53,124 nt of DNA from Actinomycetes bacterium (GCA_021803085.1 JAJZMD010000260.1:1-53124); one strand, 5' to 3'. Shown: positions 25,394 through 33,823, counted from the stretch's first letter. Notes: generated by a model from the letters alone, not told the origin. Numbers and translations: made by a program.

Positions 25394-26308
25394 TCACAGC
25401 GCGCCGAGGACCTTGACGACGGCGGGGTAGCCGAGGAAGAACAAGAACCCGGCGAAGAGCACCACGACCGGCAGCGCCATGCGCTCGGTCGCGGCCTGGT
25501 CCGCGGTCTCGGCCTCGGCCAGCTGGTGGGTGCGAAGCGAGGTGGCTTTCGCGGACAGGCTGGCGCGGACCTTCGCGCCTTCGGTGCCCGCCAGGGAGAG
25601 CGACGCGGCGAGCTCGGACAGCTCGGCGACCCCGAGCCGCCGGCCGAGACGGCCGAGGGCGGCCCAGGGGGTCTCCCTGGCGAGCCGGGCCTGGTCGAGC
25701 ACAGAGCGCAGGGTGGTAAACGCCCAGCCGTTGCCGACCGACGCCGCGTCGCCGAGCGCGGTCTCGACCCCGCCGCCCCCGGCCAGGGCGACGACGACGA
25801 GGTCCAAGAAGCTCGAGAGCGCGTGGCGGAAGTCGGTGCGCCGCCGGGCGGCGTCTGATCGGATGCCGAGGTCGGGGAGGAAGAACCCGCCGGCCGTGCA
25901 CACGAGTGAGGCCCAGACGGGCAGGACGAGCCCGAGGTGCACCCCGCCAACGGCGAGCAGCACGGTGACCGCCGGGGCGACGAGGAGGCCGACGAGGGCG
26001 AGGGTGACCTTCTCGGCCAGGTGCCGCTCGGCACTGCGCCCGAGGACGGCGAGGTCCTGGCGGACCTTGCCGGGCACGAGCCAGCGGGCGTCGCTGCGGC
26101 CGAGGAGGCTGGCGATCGGCCGGCCGAGGCGGGCGGCCATGCCGCCGTCGACATCAGCGGTGAGCGGGGCGGGCTCGGGGATCCGGCGGAGCTGGGCGAG
26201 GGCCTGTGCCAGGCTCGGCCGGGGCGGGAACAGGCCCCGGACCACCAGCCACAGCCCCGCACCGACCCCCGCCCCGCAGACGAGCGCGGTGAGCAGACCT
26301 TGGCTCAC
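25394..26308 (-). CDS. tadC: TadC-like pilus assembly membrane protein
   Basis: This 304-residue type II secretion F-domain protein has an N-terminal membrane segment, a cytosolic region (EKVTLALVGLLVAPAVTVLL and following spans), the central helical T2SSF part (RHALSSFLDLVVVALAGGGG), GAKVRASLSAKATSLRTHQL and a final membrane pair (LPVVVLFAGFLFFLGYPAVV). This matches TadC, the inner-membrane partner of TadB and the CpaF ATPase. The GTG start overlaps the tadB stop by 4 nt. The 543-residue open frame that includes it upstream is just readthrough of the tadB antiframe. Confidence 0.9.
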   Translation of the reverse strand: MSQGLLTALVCGAGVGAGLWLVVRGLFPPRPSLAQALAQLRRIPEPAPLTADVDGGMAARLGRPIASLLGRSDARWLVPGKVRQDLAVLGRSAERHLAEKVTLALVGLLVAPAVTVLLAVGGVHLGLVLPVWASLVCTAGGFFLPDLGIRSDAARRRTDFRHALSSFLDLVVVALAGGGGVETALGDAASVGNGWAFTTLRSVLDQARLARETPWAALGRLGRRLGVAELSELAASLSLAGTEGAKVRASLSAKATSLRTHQLAEAETADQAATERMALPVVVLFAGFLFFLGYPAVVKVLGAL

Positions 26309-27240
26309 GGCTGCGACCTCGGGAAGGACCCCGCTCGGGACTCCGATCGAGACGCTGGGCTCGCATCTGCGGCACTGCCGGCAGTCCGGCCGGTGAGGAT
26401 CCGTTCCAGGTTGGCCGGGCGGGTCATGCGAGAGAGCCACACGAACGACAGGGCGAACATCGCACCGACGAGGACCAGGACGAGCTGGCCGCTGGCCGTG
26501 TCGTAGGGGGCGAGGTACCCGCGGTCGACGAGCGCCAGGCCGGCGACGAGCGCGCCGGTGGCCCCAACGATGACCTTGACCGAGGTCCGGGTCCGCGCCC
26601 GCCCCGCTTCGACCCGAAGGCGCATGGTGGCCTGGTCCCTGGCCGCCTGGGCCAAAGTGCCGAGCAGCTCGCCGAGGCGTTGGGCCTGGTGGTCGGCTGC
26701 GAGCACGAGGGCTGCGACGACGAGGTCGCAGGTCGGATCCGCCACCTCGTCGGCGAACGCCCGCAGTGCCGGGGCGAGCCGTTCGGAGTCGAGGCGCACC
26801 GCCAAGGTGGCGACCTCGGCCCGGATCGGCAGCGGCGCCAACGGGGCCGTGGCGACGATGGCCTGCTCCAGGCCCGCGGCGCCGGCCATCGTGTCGCGCA
26901 GCATCTCCGCCCAGCCGGCCACCGCCTCGATCCGCCCGACAGCCGCCTGGTGGCGCCCTGCGCCGCCCAACAACCCCGGTGCGCCCCACCCCGCCAGGCC
27001 GGCGAGCACCGCGCCGACAGGCCACCCCGTCGCCGCACCGACCACCACCGCCGCGCCGACCGCGAGGGCGATGCGCAGGTTCGCCCGCTCCAGCCGAGGA
27101 CGGCCCACCTGGGCTCGCCCCACCCCGGCTCGCTCCAGGCGCCGGGTCGGCCGGGGCAGGTCCACGCCGCGCCAGCCGGCCACGATCAGCACCACTCCGA
27201 GACCCACCCCTGCGCCAAGCAGGCCCGCCAGGGCGCTCAC
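26305..27240 (-). CDS. tadB: TadB-like pilus assembly membrane protein
   Basis: This 311-residue protein has an N-terminal membrane helix, a basic loop, two spans (LRIALAVGAAVVVGAATGWP, VGAVLAGLAGWGAP), a T2SSF helical domain (GWAEMLRDTMAGAAGLEQAI, then LAADHQAQRLGELLGTLAQA) and C-terminal spans. It forms the platform with TadC for pilus extrusion. I chose GTG 27240 because it overlaps the cpaF stop (GTGA); GTG 27252 would add four residues. The C-terminal ~30 residues are polar and probably disordered. Confidence 0.9.
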   Translation of the reverse strand: MSALAGLLGAGVGLGVVLIVAGWRGVDLPRPTRRLERAGVGRAQVGRPRLERANLRIALAVGAAVVVGAATGWPVGAVLAGLAGWGAPGLLGGAGRHQAAVGRIEAVAGWAEMLRDTMAGAAGLEQAIVATAPLAPLPIRAEVATLAVRLDSERLAPALRAFADEVADPTCDLVVAALVLAADHQAQRLGELLGTLAQAARDQATMRLRVEAGRARTRTSVKVIVGATGALVAGLALVDRGYLAPYDTASGQLVLVLVGAMFALSFVWLSRMTRPANLERILTGRTAGSAADASPASRSESRAGSFPRSQP

Positions 27241-28550
27241 CGCTCCCACCACCCCTCGGGCCGGTCCAACAGGCCCGGGTCGAAGCCGACCGCTACCAGC
27301 TGGCCGAGCGTGTCGTTTCGGACCGGGGCGCCAGGGACCGCCCGGCCGTCATCTCCGGGGCGGAAGATCTCGTTGGAGACCACCATCGGGCCTTCGGCGT
27401 CGATCACCTCGCGCACCGAGGACACGAAGCGCTGCCCCTGGTCTTGGGCGATGTGGACGACGAAGTGCACCGCGTTCGCCACCAGCAGGTTCGTCGCCTC
27501 CAAGGGCAAGCGCTCGGGCGCCTGCACCGCGTAGGTGGCGAGCTTGGAGAACGCACCCCGCGACGACGAGGCGTGCAGGGTGGCCATCGAGCCGTCGGTG
27601 CCCTGGCTCATCGCGTTGAGCAGCGCCAGAACCTCTTCTCCGCGGGCCTCGCCGACGATCACCCGGTCGGGCGACATGCGAAGCGCCCAGCGGACCAGTT
27701 CGGCCAAGGACACGCCGCCCTCGCCTTCGAGGTTCGGCTCCCTGGCCTCCAGGGCGACGACGTCGGGGTGCAGGTCGCCGAAACGGTCGAGTCCGAGCTC
27801 GAGTGAGTCCTCGATCGTGACCAGACGCTCTTCGGGTGGGATGTCGGCCGCCATCGCGCGGAGCAACGTGGTCTTTCCCGCCCCGGTGCCCCCGCAGATG
27901 ATCACCGACTTCCGTGCCAGCATCGCGGCGCGAAGGAGCTCGCGCAGTGCGAGGTCGAGGGTGCCGAGGTGGACCAGGTCGTCGGGGGTGACCCGCAGGT
28001 AGCGGTGCCGGCGGATCGACACGCACGGCCGGGCAGCGACGGCCATGAGCGCGAACAGCCGGGAGCCGTCGGGCAGCTGCAACGACAGGCGTGGCGAGCC
28101 GCGGTCGAAGCGCCGCTCGCCGATCCCCACCCGTGCCGCCGCGCTGCGCAGCATCTCTTCGAGCTCGGCGTCGCTCCCGGCGATCGGGGCCACCTGCTCC
28201 CTTCGGCCATCGGCGTAGCGGACGAAGACCTGGTCGGCCCCGTTCGCGTTGATGTTCTCGATCGAAGGGTCGTCCAGCAGGCGTTGCAGGCGGTCCAGGC
28301 GGAACAGCGCGTCGAAGACCGCCCGGGCGAGCGCGTCCTCCTCGTCAGGGGCGAGCAGCACGTCGCGGTCGCGTAGCGCCTTGGTGGCCCGGCGCTCCAG
28401 GGCGTCTGCGATCAGCTGGCGGCCGAGCACCTGCTCGTCGGCCGGGCCGAGCGCGGGGCGTCCCCCAGCCGACAGCTCGCGTTCGTGCTCGGAGAGCGCG
28501 GCGAGCACCTCGGCCCGCAGCCCGGCCACCACCCCTGCCTCGGGGGTCAC
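27237..28550 (-). CDS. cpaF: TadA/CpaF-type secretion ATPase
   Basis: This 437-residue ATPase has Walker A GGTGAGKT at about 220-227, the Asp box VTIEDSLELGL, Walker B DRVIVGEARG at about 295-304 and the His box GSMATLHASSS. These are the marks of VirB11/TadA ATPases that energise Flp pilus assembly at the cytoplasmic face of TadB/TadC. An N-terminal three-helix region precedes the core. The GTG start at 28550 lies inside a tandem 28-bp duplication and has no good ribosome site, so a slightly later start is possible. Confidence 0.93.
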   Translation of the reverse strand: MTPEAGVVAGLRAEVLAALSEHERELSAGGRPALGPADEQVLGRQLIADALERRATKALRDRDVLLAPDEEDALARAVFDALFRLDRLQRLLDDPSIENINANGADQVFVRYADGRREQVAPIAGSDAELEEMLRSAAARVGIGERRFDRGSPRLSLQLPDGSRLFALMAVAARPCVSIRRHRYLRVTPDDLVHLGTLDLALRELLRAAMLARKSVIICGGTGAGKTTLLRAMAADIPPEERLVTIEDSLELGLDRFGDLHPDVVALEAREPNLEGEGGVSLAELVRWALRMSPDRVIVGEARGEEVLALLNAMSQGTDGSMATLHASSSRGAFSKLATYAVQAPERLPLEATNLLVANAVHFVVHIAQDQGQRFVSSVREVIDAEGPMVVSNEIFRPGDDGRAVPGAPVRNDTLGQLVAVGFDPGLLDRPEGWWER

Positions 28551-28603
28551 TGGTCCACGCTCACTGGGCCACCTTCACTGGTCCACGCTCATTGGGCCGC
28601 CTC
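28548..28603. repeat. 28-bp tandem duplication between the MinD-like and cpaF genes
   Basis: Two adjacent 28-bp copies (28548-28575 and 28576-28603) share CACTGGTCCACGCTCA and TGGGCC and differ at only a few positions. The repeat covers the stop of the MinD-like gene, the intercistronic gap and the proposed cpaF start, so it may have changed spacing or translation coupling at this junction. Confidence 0.75.
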
Positions 28604-29482
28604 CTCGGGGACGCTGCCGTTGGTGTGCGGGCGGGTGTCGGCCCGCCAGGCCGAGAGCACCCGGCTGCCTATCGCCACCCGCCGGCCGGCGCGTGGCTGC
28701 TCGGTGAGCACCACGTCCTCCATGACCTCGTCGACAGGGGAGCCGTCACGGGCGAGGCGCTCGGCGAGGGTGCGGGCCGCCCGCACGAAGGGCGCCATCC
28801 GCAGCCGCCGGTCCGACGCGCTGCACGCGACGAGCGCGTCGGGGGTCCCTGGATCCCACGGCAGACGGGCCAGAACCGGGAGACCCAGCGCCTCGGCGAT
28901 CTCGGCGTCGGGGTAGGGGCCGTCGCCAACGACCACGAGCCCGGTGCCCGGACCCACCGGATGGGCGTCGAGCCAGGACGCCACCGCCTGCAGGTCCACC
29001 AGGCGCCCCCGGCTCACCAGCACTGCCCTGTCCCCACGGGTCGCTCGGTCCGCCCGGGCAGCCCGCTCGAAGATGCCGAGGACCCCCGACGTCTCCTCCA
29101 GGCGGCCGCAGTCGACCAGCACGTCCGCGTCGAGCTCGCCGAGGCGTCCAAGCAGCGTGGCCAGCATCCGAAGCGCGCTCTTGGCCTGGTCGCCCCGGGC
29201 CGGGCCGGCGAGCACCGACGCCCCACCAGGGAGCGTGCGGCAGTGCTCGAAGACGAGGGACGGCTCGGCGCCCCGGCGCGCCGCCGCAGCGAGCGACACG
29301 AGCCCCGGCTCTGCCGGCCACCCCGCCGACGCGGCCAGCGTCCCGCCGGCAGGATCCGCCTCCACCACCAGCACCGACCGCCCCGGTTGCTCTGCTCGTC
29401 TCGGCCAGGTGGCCGCGAGGCCAAGGACGAGCGCCGTCACCCCGCACGAGCGGACCGAGCCGAACGCCGTGACTCTGCCCAT
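28589..29482 (-). CDS. CpaE/MinD-like protein with degenerate P-loop
   Basis: This 297-residue protein has the fold pattern of ParA/MinD proteins: an N-terminal strand, VLVVEADPAGGTLA (switch I-like Asp), DVLVDCGRL (Walker B-like) and VLVSRGRLVDLQAVASWL. The expected P-loop at residues 7-17 reads FGSVRSCGVTALVL, with no GKT lysine, so ATP hydrolysis is doubtful. It occupies the CpaE position in the Tad operon, where it may localise the machine. GGAGG precedes the ATG. Degenerate versions seem plausible in actinobacterial Tad loci, but I cannot check this. Confidence 0.82.
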   Translation of the reverse strand: MGRVTAFGSVRSCGVTALVLGLAATWPRRAEQPGRSVLVVEADPAGGTLAASAGWPAEPGLVSLAAAARRGAEPSLVFEHCRTLPGGASVLAGPARGDQAKSALRMLATLLGRLGELDADVLVDCGRLEETSGVLGIFERAARADRATRGDRAVLVSRGRLVDLQAVASWLDAHPVGPGTGLVVVGDGPYPDAEIAEALGLPVLARLPWDPGTPDALVACSASDRRLRMAPFVRAARTLAERLARDGSPVDEVMEDVVLTEQPRAGRRVAIGSRVLSAWRADTRPHTNGSVPEEAAQ

Positions 29483-29502
29483 GTCAGCTGCCTCCGCCCA
29501 TC

Positions 29503-30189
29503 TCAGCTGCCTGCGCCGATCTCGACCACCGACGCCTGGCCGGCTGCGGCGAGGGCGGCCACCTCGCCGGCGTCGCGCGAGCCCACCGCCAGCGAGAGCA
29601 CCGTCGGCGCGCCCGAGTCGACCGGGGCGGCATCGACCGCGAGCACCGTCGCCTGGACCGGACTTCCGGCCGTGACCGACCCTGTGGCGCTCCCCGACGA
29701 GGCACCAGTAACCGGGACGACCTCGACACGATCCCCGGGAGCAAGGGCGGGAGGGTAGGCGCCGGCCTTCAACCCGACCGCCACCACGTCGGACCCAGAG
29801 CCCACCGCCGGCGCCGAGCCGACCTCTGCGGTGGTGAGGAGCGACCCGGCGACGAGCGGCACCGCAGCCCGACGCCCGACCACGCTCCCCTCTGCCCCCG
29901 TGGCCACGACATCGATCCCGCTGCCGGTCGAGACCTTTGCCGCTCGCAGGTCGGTTGCGCTCAAGACCTGACCGGCGGCGACCGGCTGGGCGACGACGAG
30001 GACGTCCTCTCGGGTCCCGAGGTGCAGGGACGCGTCGGTGAAGGCGAGCGCGCAGCCCACCACGAGCAGCACCCCCACCACGACGAGGGGCAGCTGGCGG
30101 CGCCGCCCGAGGGTCGGGGAAGCCAGCGTGCGGCGAGCGTCTGGTGGTTGCTGTCCATTACGCCGGGTTGCCGTCGCCACCTGTGCCAT
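29503..30189 (-). CDS. SAF-domain protein, CpaB/RcpC-like
   Basis: This 228-residue protein has a single N-terminal membrane helix (RQLPLVVVGVLLVVGCALAF) followed outside by a SAF domain (EDVLVVAQPVAAGQVLSATD, then VVGRRAAVPLVAGSLL). CpaB/RcpC proteins of Tad systems have this order and help stabilise the assembly in the envelope. The Ser/Gly/Ala-rich middle is low complexity. The start is supported by an AGAAAGGCG sequence upstream. It lies 21 bp before the MinD-like gene. Confidence 0.83.
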   Translation of the reverse strand: MAQVATATRRNGQQPPDARRTLASPTLGRRRQLPLVVVGVLLVVGCALAFTDASLHLGTREDVLVVAQPVAAGQVLSATDLRAAKVSTGSGIDVVATGAEGSVVGRRAAVPLVAGSLLTTAEVGSAPAVGSGSDVVAVGLKAGAYPPALAPGDRVEVVPVTGASSGSATGSVTAGSPVQATVLAVDAAPVDSGAPTVLSLAVGSRDAGEVAALAAAGQASVVEIGAGS

Positions 30190-30203
30190 GACGCGCCTTT
30201 CTC

Positions 30204-31100
30204 TCAGTCGCTCCCCGACCCGGGGGTGTTGATCGCCTGGGACTCGGTCACCGTCACCGGGACTTGTGCGGCCGGCCCCGCCTGGACTCCGAGGCTCCCG
30301 CCACCCGGCGCCCCGGTTGCCGTCCAGGTGACCGACCAGAAGATGGTCGCGGTCACCGTGAAGGAGCCCGGGGCGGGCCAGACATACGAGCAGTCGGTCG
30401 TCGCGTCCGGGGCAGCAGCGCTATACGGCGTGCCCGGTCCGTCGCAGGTGACCGAGGCGCCGTTGCCCATGTCGAAGACCACCTTGGTCGGCACGGCGCT
30501 CGCTGTCGTGGTGACCGGGCCCGCGGTCGCCGACGCCGAGACCGCACGCCACTGGGACGGGTTGATCCACAGCCACGACGCCAGGCCGACCAGCTGGGGG
30601 GAGCCATCGGGCGGGGCCATCTCGATCACCGGCGAGGAGAGGCCGAGCTGCTTCGCGGCCTGCTCGGCCACAACCACCGGGGCGACCTGGACTGCGCCCG
30701 CAGCAGGGACCGCGCCGGTCACCCAGAACGGCGGCATCGGGTCGATCACCCCTGGTCCCCGGCAGTCGGGGAACACCCACTGGCCCGGCTGCGGTCCCCC
30801 GACCCCGAGCGCCGCGGTCGCCGACGGGCCACCCGCGCCGTAGGTGCAGCCGTAGGGCTGGTTCGGGTTGGGCTTCCCCGCAGGCGGCGTGCTCTGCGCC
30901 CCGGTCGCCCACGAGCTGTCCTGCGGAGGCGTCCAGTAGGTATGGCCAGCTTGGACCGTCAGCGTGCCGCCGGATGCCTGCACCGACGTCCATCCGTACT
31001 GGCCGTTCGGGTCGTTCGCCCATGCCGGCGTGGCGTCAACGACCGCCATCACCGCCGCAGCAACGAGTGCCATGGCGAGCGTCAGGATCCGGGAGCGCAT
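30204..31100 (-). CDS. Secreted protein of the Tad locus, function unknown
   Basis: This 298-residue protein has a signal peptide (RSRILTLAMALVAAAVMAVV, cut after ATPAWA). The mature part is rich in Gly, Pro, Thr and Trp, with four or five cysteines (YGCTYGAGG, FPDCRGPG, VTCDGPG, TDCSYVW) that could pair outside the cell. The end (PGSFTVTATIFWSVTWTATG) looks like a PKD/Ig-type beta sandwich. The ATG overlaps the end of the lipoprotein gene by 19 nt. The position fits an extracellular component of the pilus system in a bacterium without an outer membrane. Confidence 0.75.
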   Translation of the reverse strand: MRSRILTLAMALVAAAVMAVVDATPAWANDPNGQYGWTSVQASGGTLTVQAGHTYWTPPQDSSWATGAQSTPPAGKPNPNQPYGCTYGAGGPSATAALGVGGPQPGQWVFPDCRGPGVIDPMPPFWVTGAVPAAGAVQVAPVVVAEQAAKQLGLSSPVIEMAPPDGSPQLVGLASWLWINPSQWRAVSASATAGPVTTTASAVPTKVVFDMGNGASVTCDGPGTPYSAAAPDATTDCSYVWPAPGSFTVTATIFWSVTWTATGAPGGGSLGVQAGPAAQVPVTVTESQAINTPGSGSD

Positions 31101-31774
31101 TTCCCGTCCGTCACGATCTGCTTGTAGACCTTCCACTTCCCCCCCGACAGCACCAGGGTTGCGGTCACCCCGTCGTTCTCGGGCGGGGTGACCGGCGGGA
31201 CCGGCTTGCCGCTCGACGCGTAGAACAGCTCCGCTTGGCTGTACGCGCAGTCGACGACCGTGGCTGAGGTCGACGAGAGCACAGTGACCTTCGGGTGCAA
31301 CGTCGTCGTGCCGCGCCCGACCATTCCCTGACGCTGGTCGGCAAGCAGGTTCGCTTTGACCCGCTGGAGTTGCGGGTCGACCATGGTGGCGGCCAGCGCC
31401 GGGTCTTCGGGGTTCGCCGTGGCTAGCGCCTGCTCGAACGCCGCCCACCCGGCGCGGTAGGCGGCGAGCACGGCGGCAGCGGTCGCCGTTGTGGTCGTGC
31501 TCGTGGAGGTCGAGGGAGGCGATGACGAAGTCGTCGTGGACGACCGGACAGGTCGTTCCGTGGTGGAAGGCGATGCCGAGCCGCCACTGCCGCCACATGC
31601 AGTCAGCGCCAATCCGGCGACGACGAGAGAGGCAGCGACTCCGGCGGTGCGCTGCCAGCGGCTGCGTGGTACGCCCGATCGATCGCGCCGGGCTCGCAGC
31701 CGCCTCTCGGTCCCTCGGGCGCGCGCCTTGGTGCTCCCTTGGGCCCTACCCTTTCTTCTGGAGTTCTCCTTCAT
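31082..31774 (-). CDS. Putative lipoprotein, first gene of the Tad operon
   Basis: This 230-residue protein has a long basic N-terminus, a hydrophobic segment (GVAASLVVAGLALTACGG) with lipobox LTAC, a Ser/Thr-rich linker and a folded domain (AVLAAYRAGWAAFEQALATA through VTATLVLSGGKWKVYKQIV). That domain resembles the small NTF2-like/Mce-associated modules of secreted actinobacterial proteins. The start is at the ATG with GAAGG seven bases upstream; the longer frame has no ribosome site. It probably sits on the outer face of the membrane. Its function is unknown. Confidence 0.78.
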   Translation of the reverse strand: MKENSRRKGRAQGSTKARARGTERRLRARRDRSGVPRSRWQRTAGVAASLVVAGLALTACGGSGGSASPSTTERPVRSSTTTSSSPPSTSTSTTTTATAAAVLAAYRAGWAAFEQALATANPEDPALAATMVDPQLQRVKANLLADQRQGMVGRGTTTLHPKVTVLSSTSATVVDCAYSQAELFYASSGKPVPPVTPPENDGVTATLVLSGGKWKVYKQIVTDGKCAPGS

Positions 31775-31945
31775 ATGATCGCCTTCACGTGACCGGCACC
31801 GTCCTCGACGCAGAGCTGGTGCACCGCCGCTGGCGGAGGCGACCCGAGAGGCATGCTCGCCAAGGAGGACTCTTCGGCGCACGGTGACACCGGCCCAAGA
31901 TGACCGTAAACCCCCAGCGGGGCGCCCCGCCTGGTGCTGTCACTC

Positions 31946-32005
31946 GTAGTCCTGGGAGTGATAGTCCTGGGAGTGATAGGCGTGGGAGTCCTAGTCCTGG
32001 CAGTG
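31946..32005 (+). repeat. Four 15-bp tandem repeats before the XRE regulator gene
   Basis: The consensus NTAGTCCTGGGAGTG repeats four times in direct succession (31946, 31961, 31976, 31991), with copy 2 nearly identical to copy 1 and copies 3 and 4 diverged. CACTC at 31941 and GAGTG at 31956 also form an inverted pair. The array ends 25 bp before the regulator's ATG and may be an autoregulatory operator. The frame through it is open (GTG 31934) and would give a hydrophobic 5-residue periodicity, so a membrane-anchored longer regulator cannot be fully excluded. Confidence 0.6.
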
Positions 32006-32029
32006 CCAGGCATTGGTAGGCTTTCTCGC

Positions 32030-32866
32030 ATGCGGACCGCAGCGTCCGACCCCGCCAAAGAACGGCGGGCTGAGCTGGCCGAGTTCCTACGCGCCCGGCG
32101 GGCGGACCTGCTTCCAGAGGACATCGGCCTCGACGCCTACCCCGGTCGGCGCAACACGCCGGGGCTTCGCCGAGAGGAGGTCGCCGCAGCAGCGGGCGTC
32201 AGCCTCACCTGGTACACCCGCCTCGAACAAGGCCGGCCCGGCGAGCCGAGCATCCAGGTGATCGACGCCATCGCCCGCACCCTGCGACTCGACGACGAGT
32301 CCCGCCGCCACCTGCGCCGCCTGGCGGGGCTTCCTGTGCCCGAAGATGACCACATGACTGGTGACCTCGACGCATCCCTCGCCCGCCTCCTTTCGGCCAT
32401 CGAGCCCGCACCGGCGTGCCTGCTCGACCTGCACTTCGACTTCGCCGCCTGGAACCAGCCCTTCGACCGGCTCTGGGATCCAGGCTCGCTCCCAGCCCGA
32501 CGCCGCAACCTCATGTGGCTCTACTTCGCCGAGGGCACCGCGACGGCCGGCGTCGTCGGCCGTGAAGAGCGCGGACGCCACCTCCTCGCCCAGTTCCACG
32601 AGGTCGCAGCCGAGCACCCCGGCGACCCTCGCTTCGCCGAGATCATCGGCGAGCTCACCGAGCACAGCGAGCAGTTCCGCACCTGGTGGCCGAAGCACAG
32701 CGTCGAGCAAGCGCTCACCACCCAGATCGCGCTTCGCCGAGCGCATCTCGGGGTCATCCGGCTCGATGTCACCGAGCTGAAGGTGGCGGCCCACCCCTCG
32801 CTCACCCTCTGCGTCCAGGTGCCATCCCGACCAACAGACGCCGAGAAGCTCGCCCACATCACCTGA
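32030..32866 (+). CDS. XRE regulator with MmyB-like ligand-binding domain
   Basis: This 278-residue regulator starts at ATG 32030. The N-terminal HTH (residues ~9-70) has LAEFLRARRADLLPEDIGLD, RNTPGLRREEVAAAAGVSLT and WYTRLEQGRP, followed by SIQVIDAIARTLRLDD. The C-terminal half (ACLLDLHFDFAAWNQPFDRL, ARRRNLMWLYFAEGT, HPSLTLCVQVP) matches the MmyB-like sensor domain. Such proteins often repress a neighbouring dehydrogenase gene; none is adjacent here, so it may regulate itself or a distant target. Four 15-bp tandem repeats lie directly upstream. Confidence 0.9.
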   Translation: MRTAASDPAKERRAELAEFLRARRADLLPEDIGLDAYPGRRNTPGLRREEVAAAAGVSLTWYTRLEQGRPGEPSIQVIDAIARTLRLDDESRRHLRRLAGLPVPEDDHMTGDLDASLARLLSAIEPAPACLLDLHFDFAAWNQPFDRLWDPGSLPARRRNLMWLYFAEGTATAGVVGREERGRHLLAQFHEVAAEHPGDPRFAEIIGELTEHSEQFRTWWPKHSVEQALTTQIALRRAHLGVIRLDVTELKVAAHPSLTLCVQVPSRPTDAEKLAHIT

Positions 32867-33134
32867 CCGATGACCTCCACGCGGGAGAACTCGGTCCGCA
32901 ACGCGCCTCGGGAGCTCACACATCTTTGCCGGACTTGTCCTGTGCGCCGATCCGCCGATGCGGGGCTACCCGGTCGATACGACCCCCGGCCCACGTGCCG
33001 ATGCGGAGCACGGTGCCCTGGCGCACACCGACTGCCTCGACTCTTCGAGCACGAGCTCAGCGAGCAATGCTCGGTCACCGGCTGGTTCCGCGATCCCCGG
33101 CTGGGGTGGAGAGAGGCTCCACGTCCGGCACGCA
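32867..33134. other. No gene recognised
   Basis: Open frames here have no ribosome site, no domain and compositions typical of out-of-frame GC-rich DNA. The stretch lies between the XRE regulator and the remains of the cation-efflux gene. Confidence 0.5.
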
Positions 33135-33700
33135 GCCGCACGCGCAGCTCGACTGCTTGCCCCGCCAGGCTCGCGATCCCTCTCCGAGGGCGACGGCGGC
33201 GATGAGGCGCGCGACGGCTGGGTCGACTCACCACACTCCGAGGAGGGTGTTGACGACCAGGGCCGGCGAGCACGGCTACGGCCTGGGCCGCACAAAGCAG
33301 GTTCCGGGTACCTTCACCGACGACGGTGCCTAAGCCAGGGCAAGCAGCGTTTCGATGGCTGCGAATGGCGATGTCAATGTACGGGTGTTACCGGCCGAGG
33401 AGCAAGAAATCGCGACAATACGTTGGCCGCGGCGCTCGGCGGTCTCCGAGGCGTGGCGTGCTCCGGTGAGGCGCTAAATGACGATGATGCTGGCGAGGGC
33501 TTCGATGCACGAGTCGGGGCCGAAACCGAGAAGAGCGACCGATGCCGCGGCGAGGGCTGCTGCGACGGCGCCCCTGCCTCGATGCCGAGCCAGGCGAGGG
33601 TGAGCCAGGACAGCAGGCGTGCTCGTGGCGCGGCACGCCCCACGCGGCGCTTCCCTACGGGTGCGCTGCGGGCTCGATGCTGGGGCCAGGCGTGGAGCAC
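33135..33700 (-). pseudogene. Decayed cation-efflux (CDF-like) transporter gene
   Basis: Read on the minus strand in shifting frames, this region reproduces a cation transporter piece by piece: RLLSWLTLAWLGIEAGA, then after a one-base shift VAAALAAASVALLGFG and PDSCIEALASIIVI, an in-frame TAG, RLTGARHASETAERRGQRIV, then GEGTRNLLCAAQAVAVLAG and, after another shift and a stop, VDPAVARLIAAVALGEGSRAWRG. Part of the middle is missing. Intact relatives have these blocks in this order in about 200 residues. It is divergent from the arsR gene at 33824, the normal partner arrangement, so the regulator outlived its efflux pump. Confidence 0.8.
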
Positions 33701-33781
33701 TCAGCGAAAGTGGCGAACCTTCGAAGCTGGCCGTCGTCTTGGTCCGTTGCGTCGACTATCGCTCTACCTCTACGTCGGAAT

Positions 33782-33791
33782 ATCTATAGAT
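33782..33791. promoter_or_regulatory. Palindromic ArsR-type operator ATCTATAGAT
   Basis: ATCTATAGAT is a perfect 10-bp palindrome 33 bp upstream of the ArsR start and between it and the divergent efflux pseudogene. The flanks (TATCTATAGAT, then GCAGATAG) add a partial second half-site. The same 11-mer recurs at 38285-38295 before the ArsR-rhodanese gene. AT-rich palindromes are typical ArsR/SmtB sites. Confidence 0.6.
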
Positions 33792-33823
33792 GCAGATAGG
33801 TTGATCTCATGGAAGGAGGAGCG

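Noticed and set aside
25394-27025. 543-codon frame as a single TadB-TadC fusion
   Set aside because: Its first half is out of frame with the clear tadB gene; a GTGA overlap at 26305-26308 marks the real tadC start.
30204-31598. 464-codon frame as one secreted protein
   Set aside because: The first 166 residues are antisense-like and overlap the lipoprotein gene; the signal peptide begins at ATG 31100.
31934-32029. N-terminal hydrophobic extension of the XRE regulator from GTG 31934
   Set aside because: It is translated 15-bp tandem repeat DNA with no ribosome site; family members start near ATG 32030. Kept only as an alternative.
33388-33636. Minus-strand 82- and 108-codon frames as intact genes
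   Set aside because: Each is only one segment of the frameshifted efflux gene; together they show decay, not two small genes.
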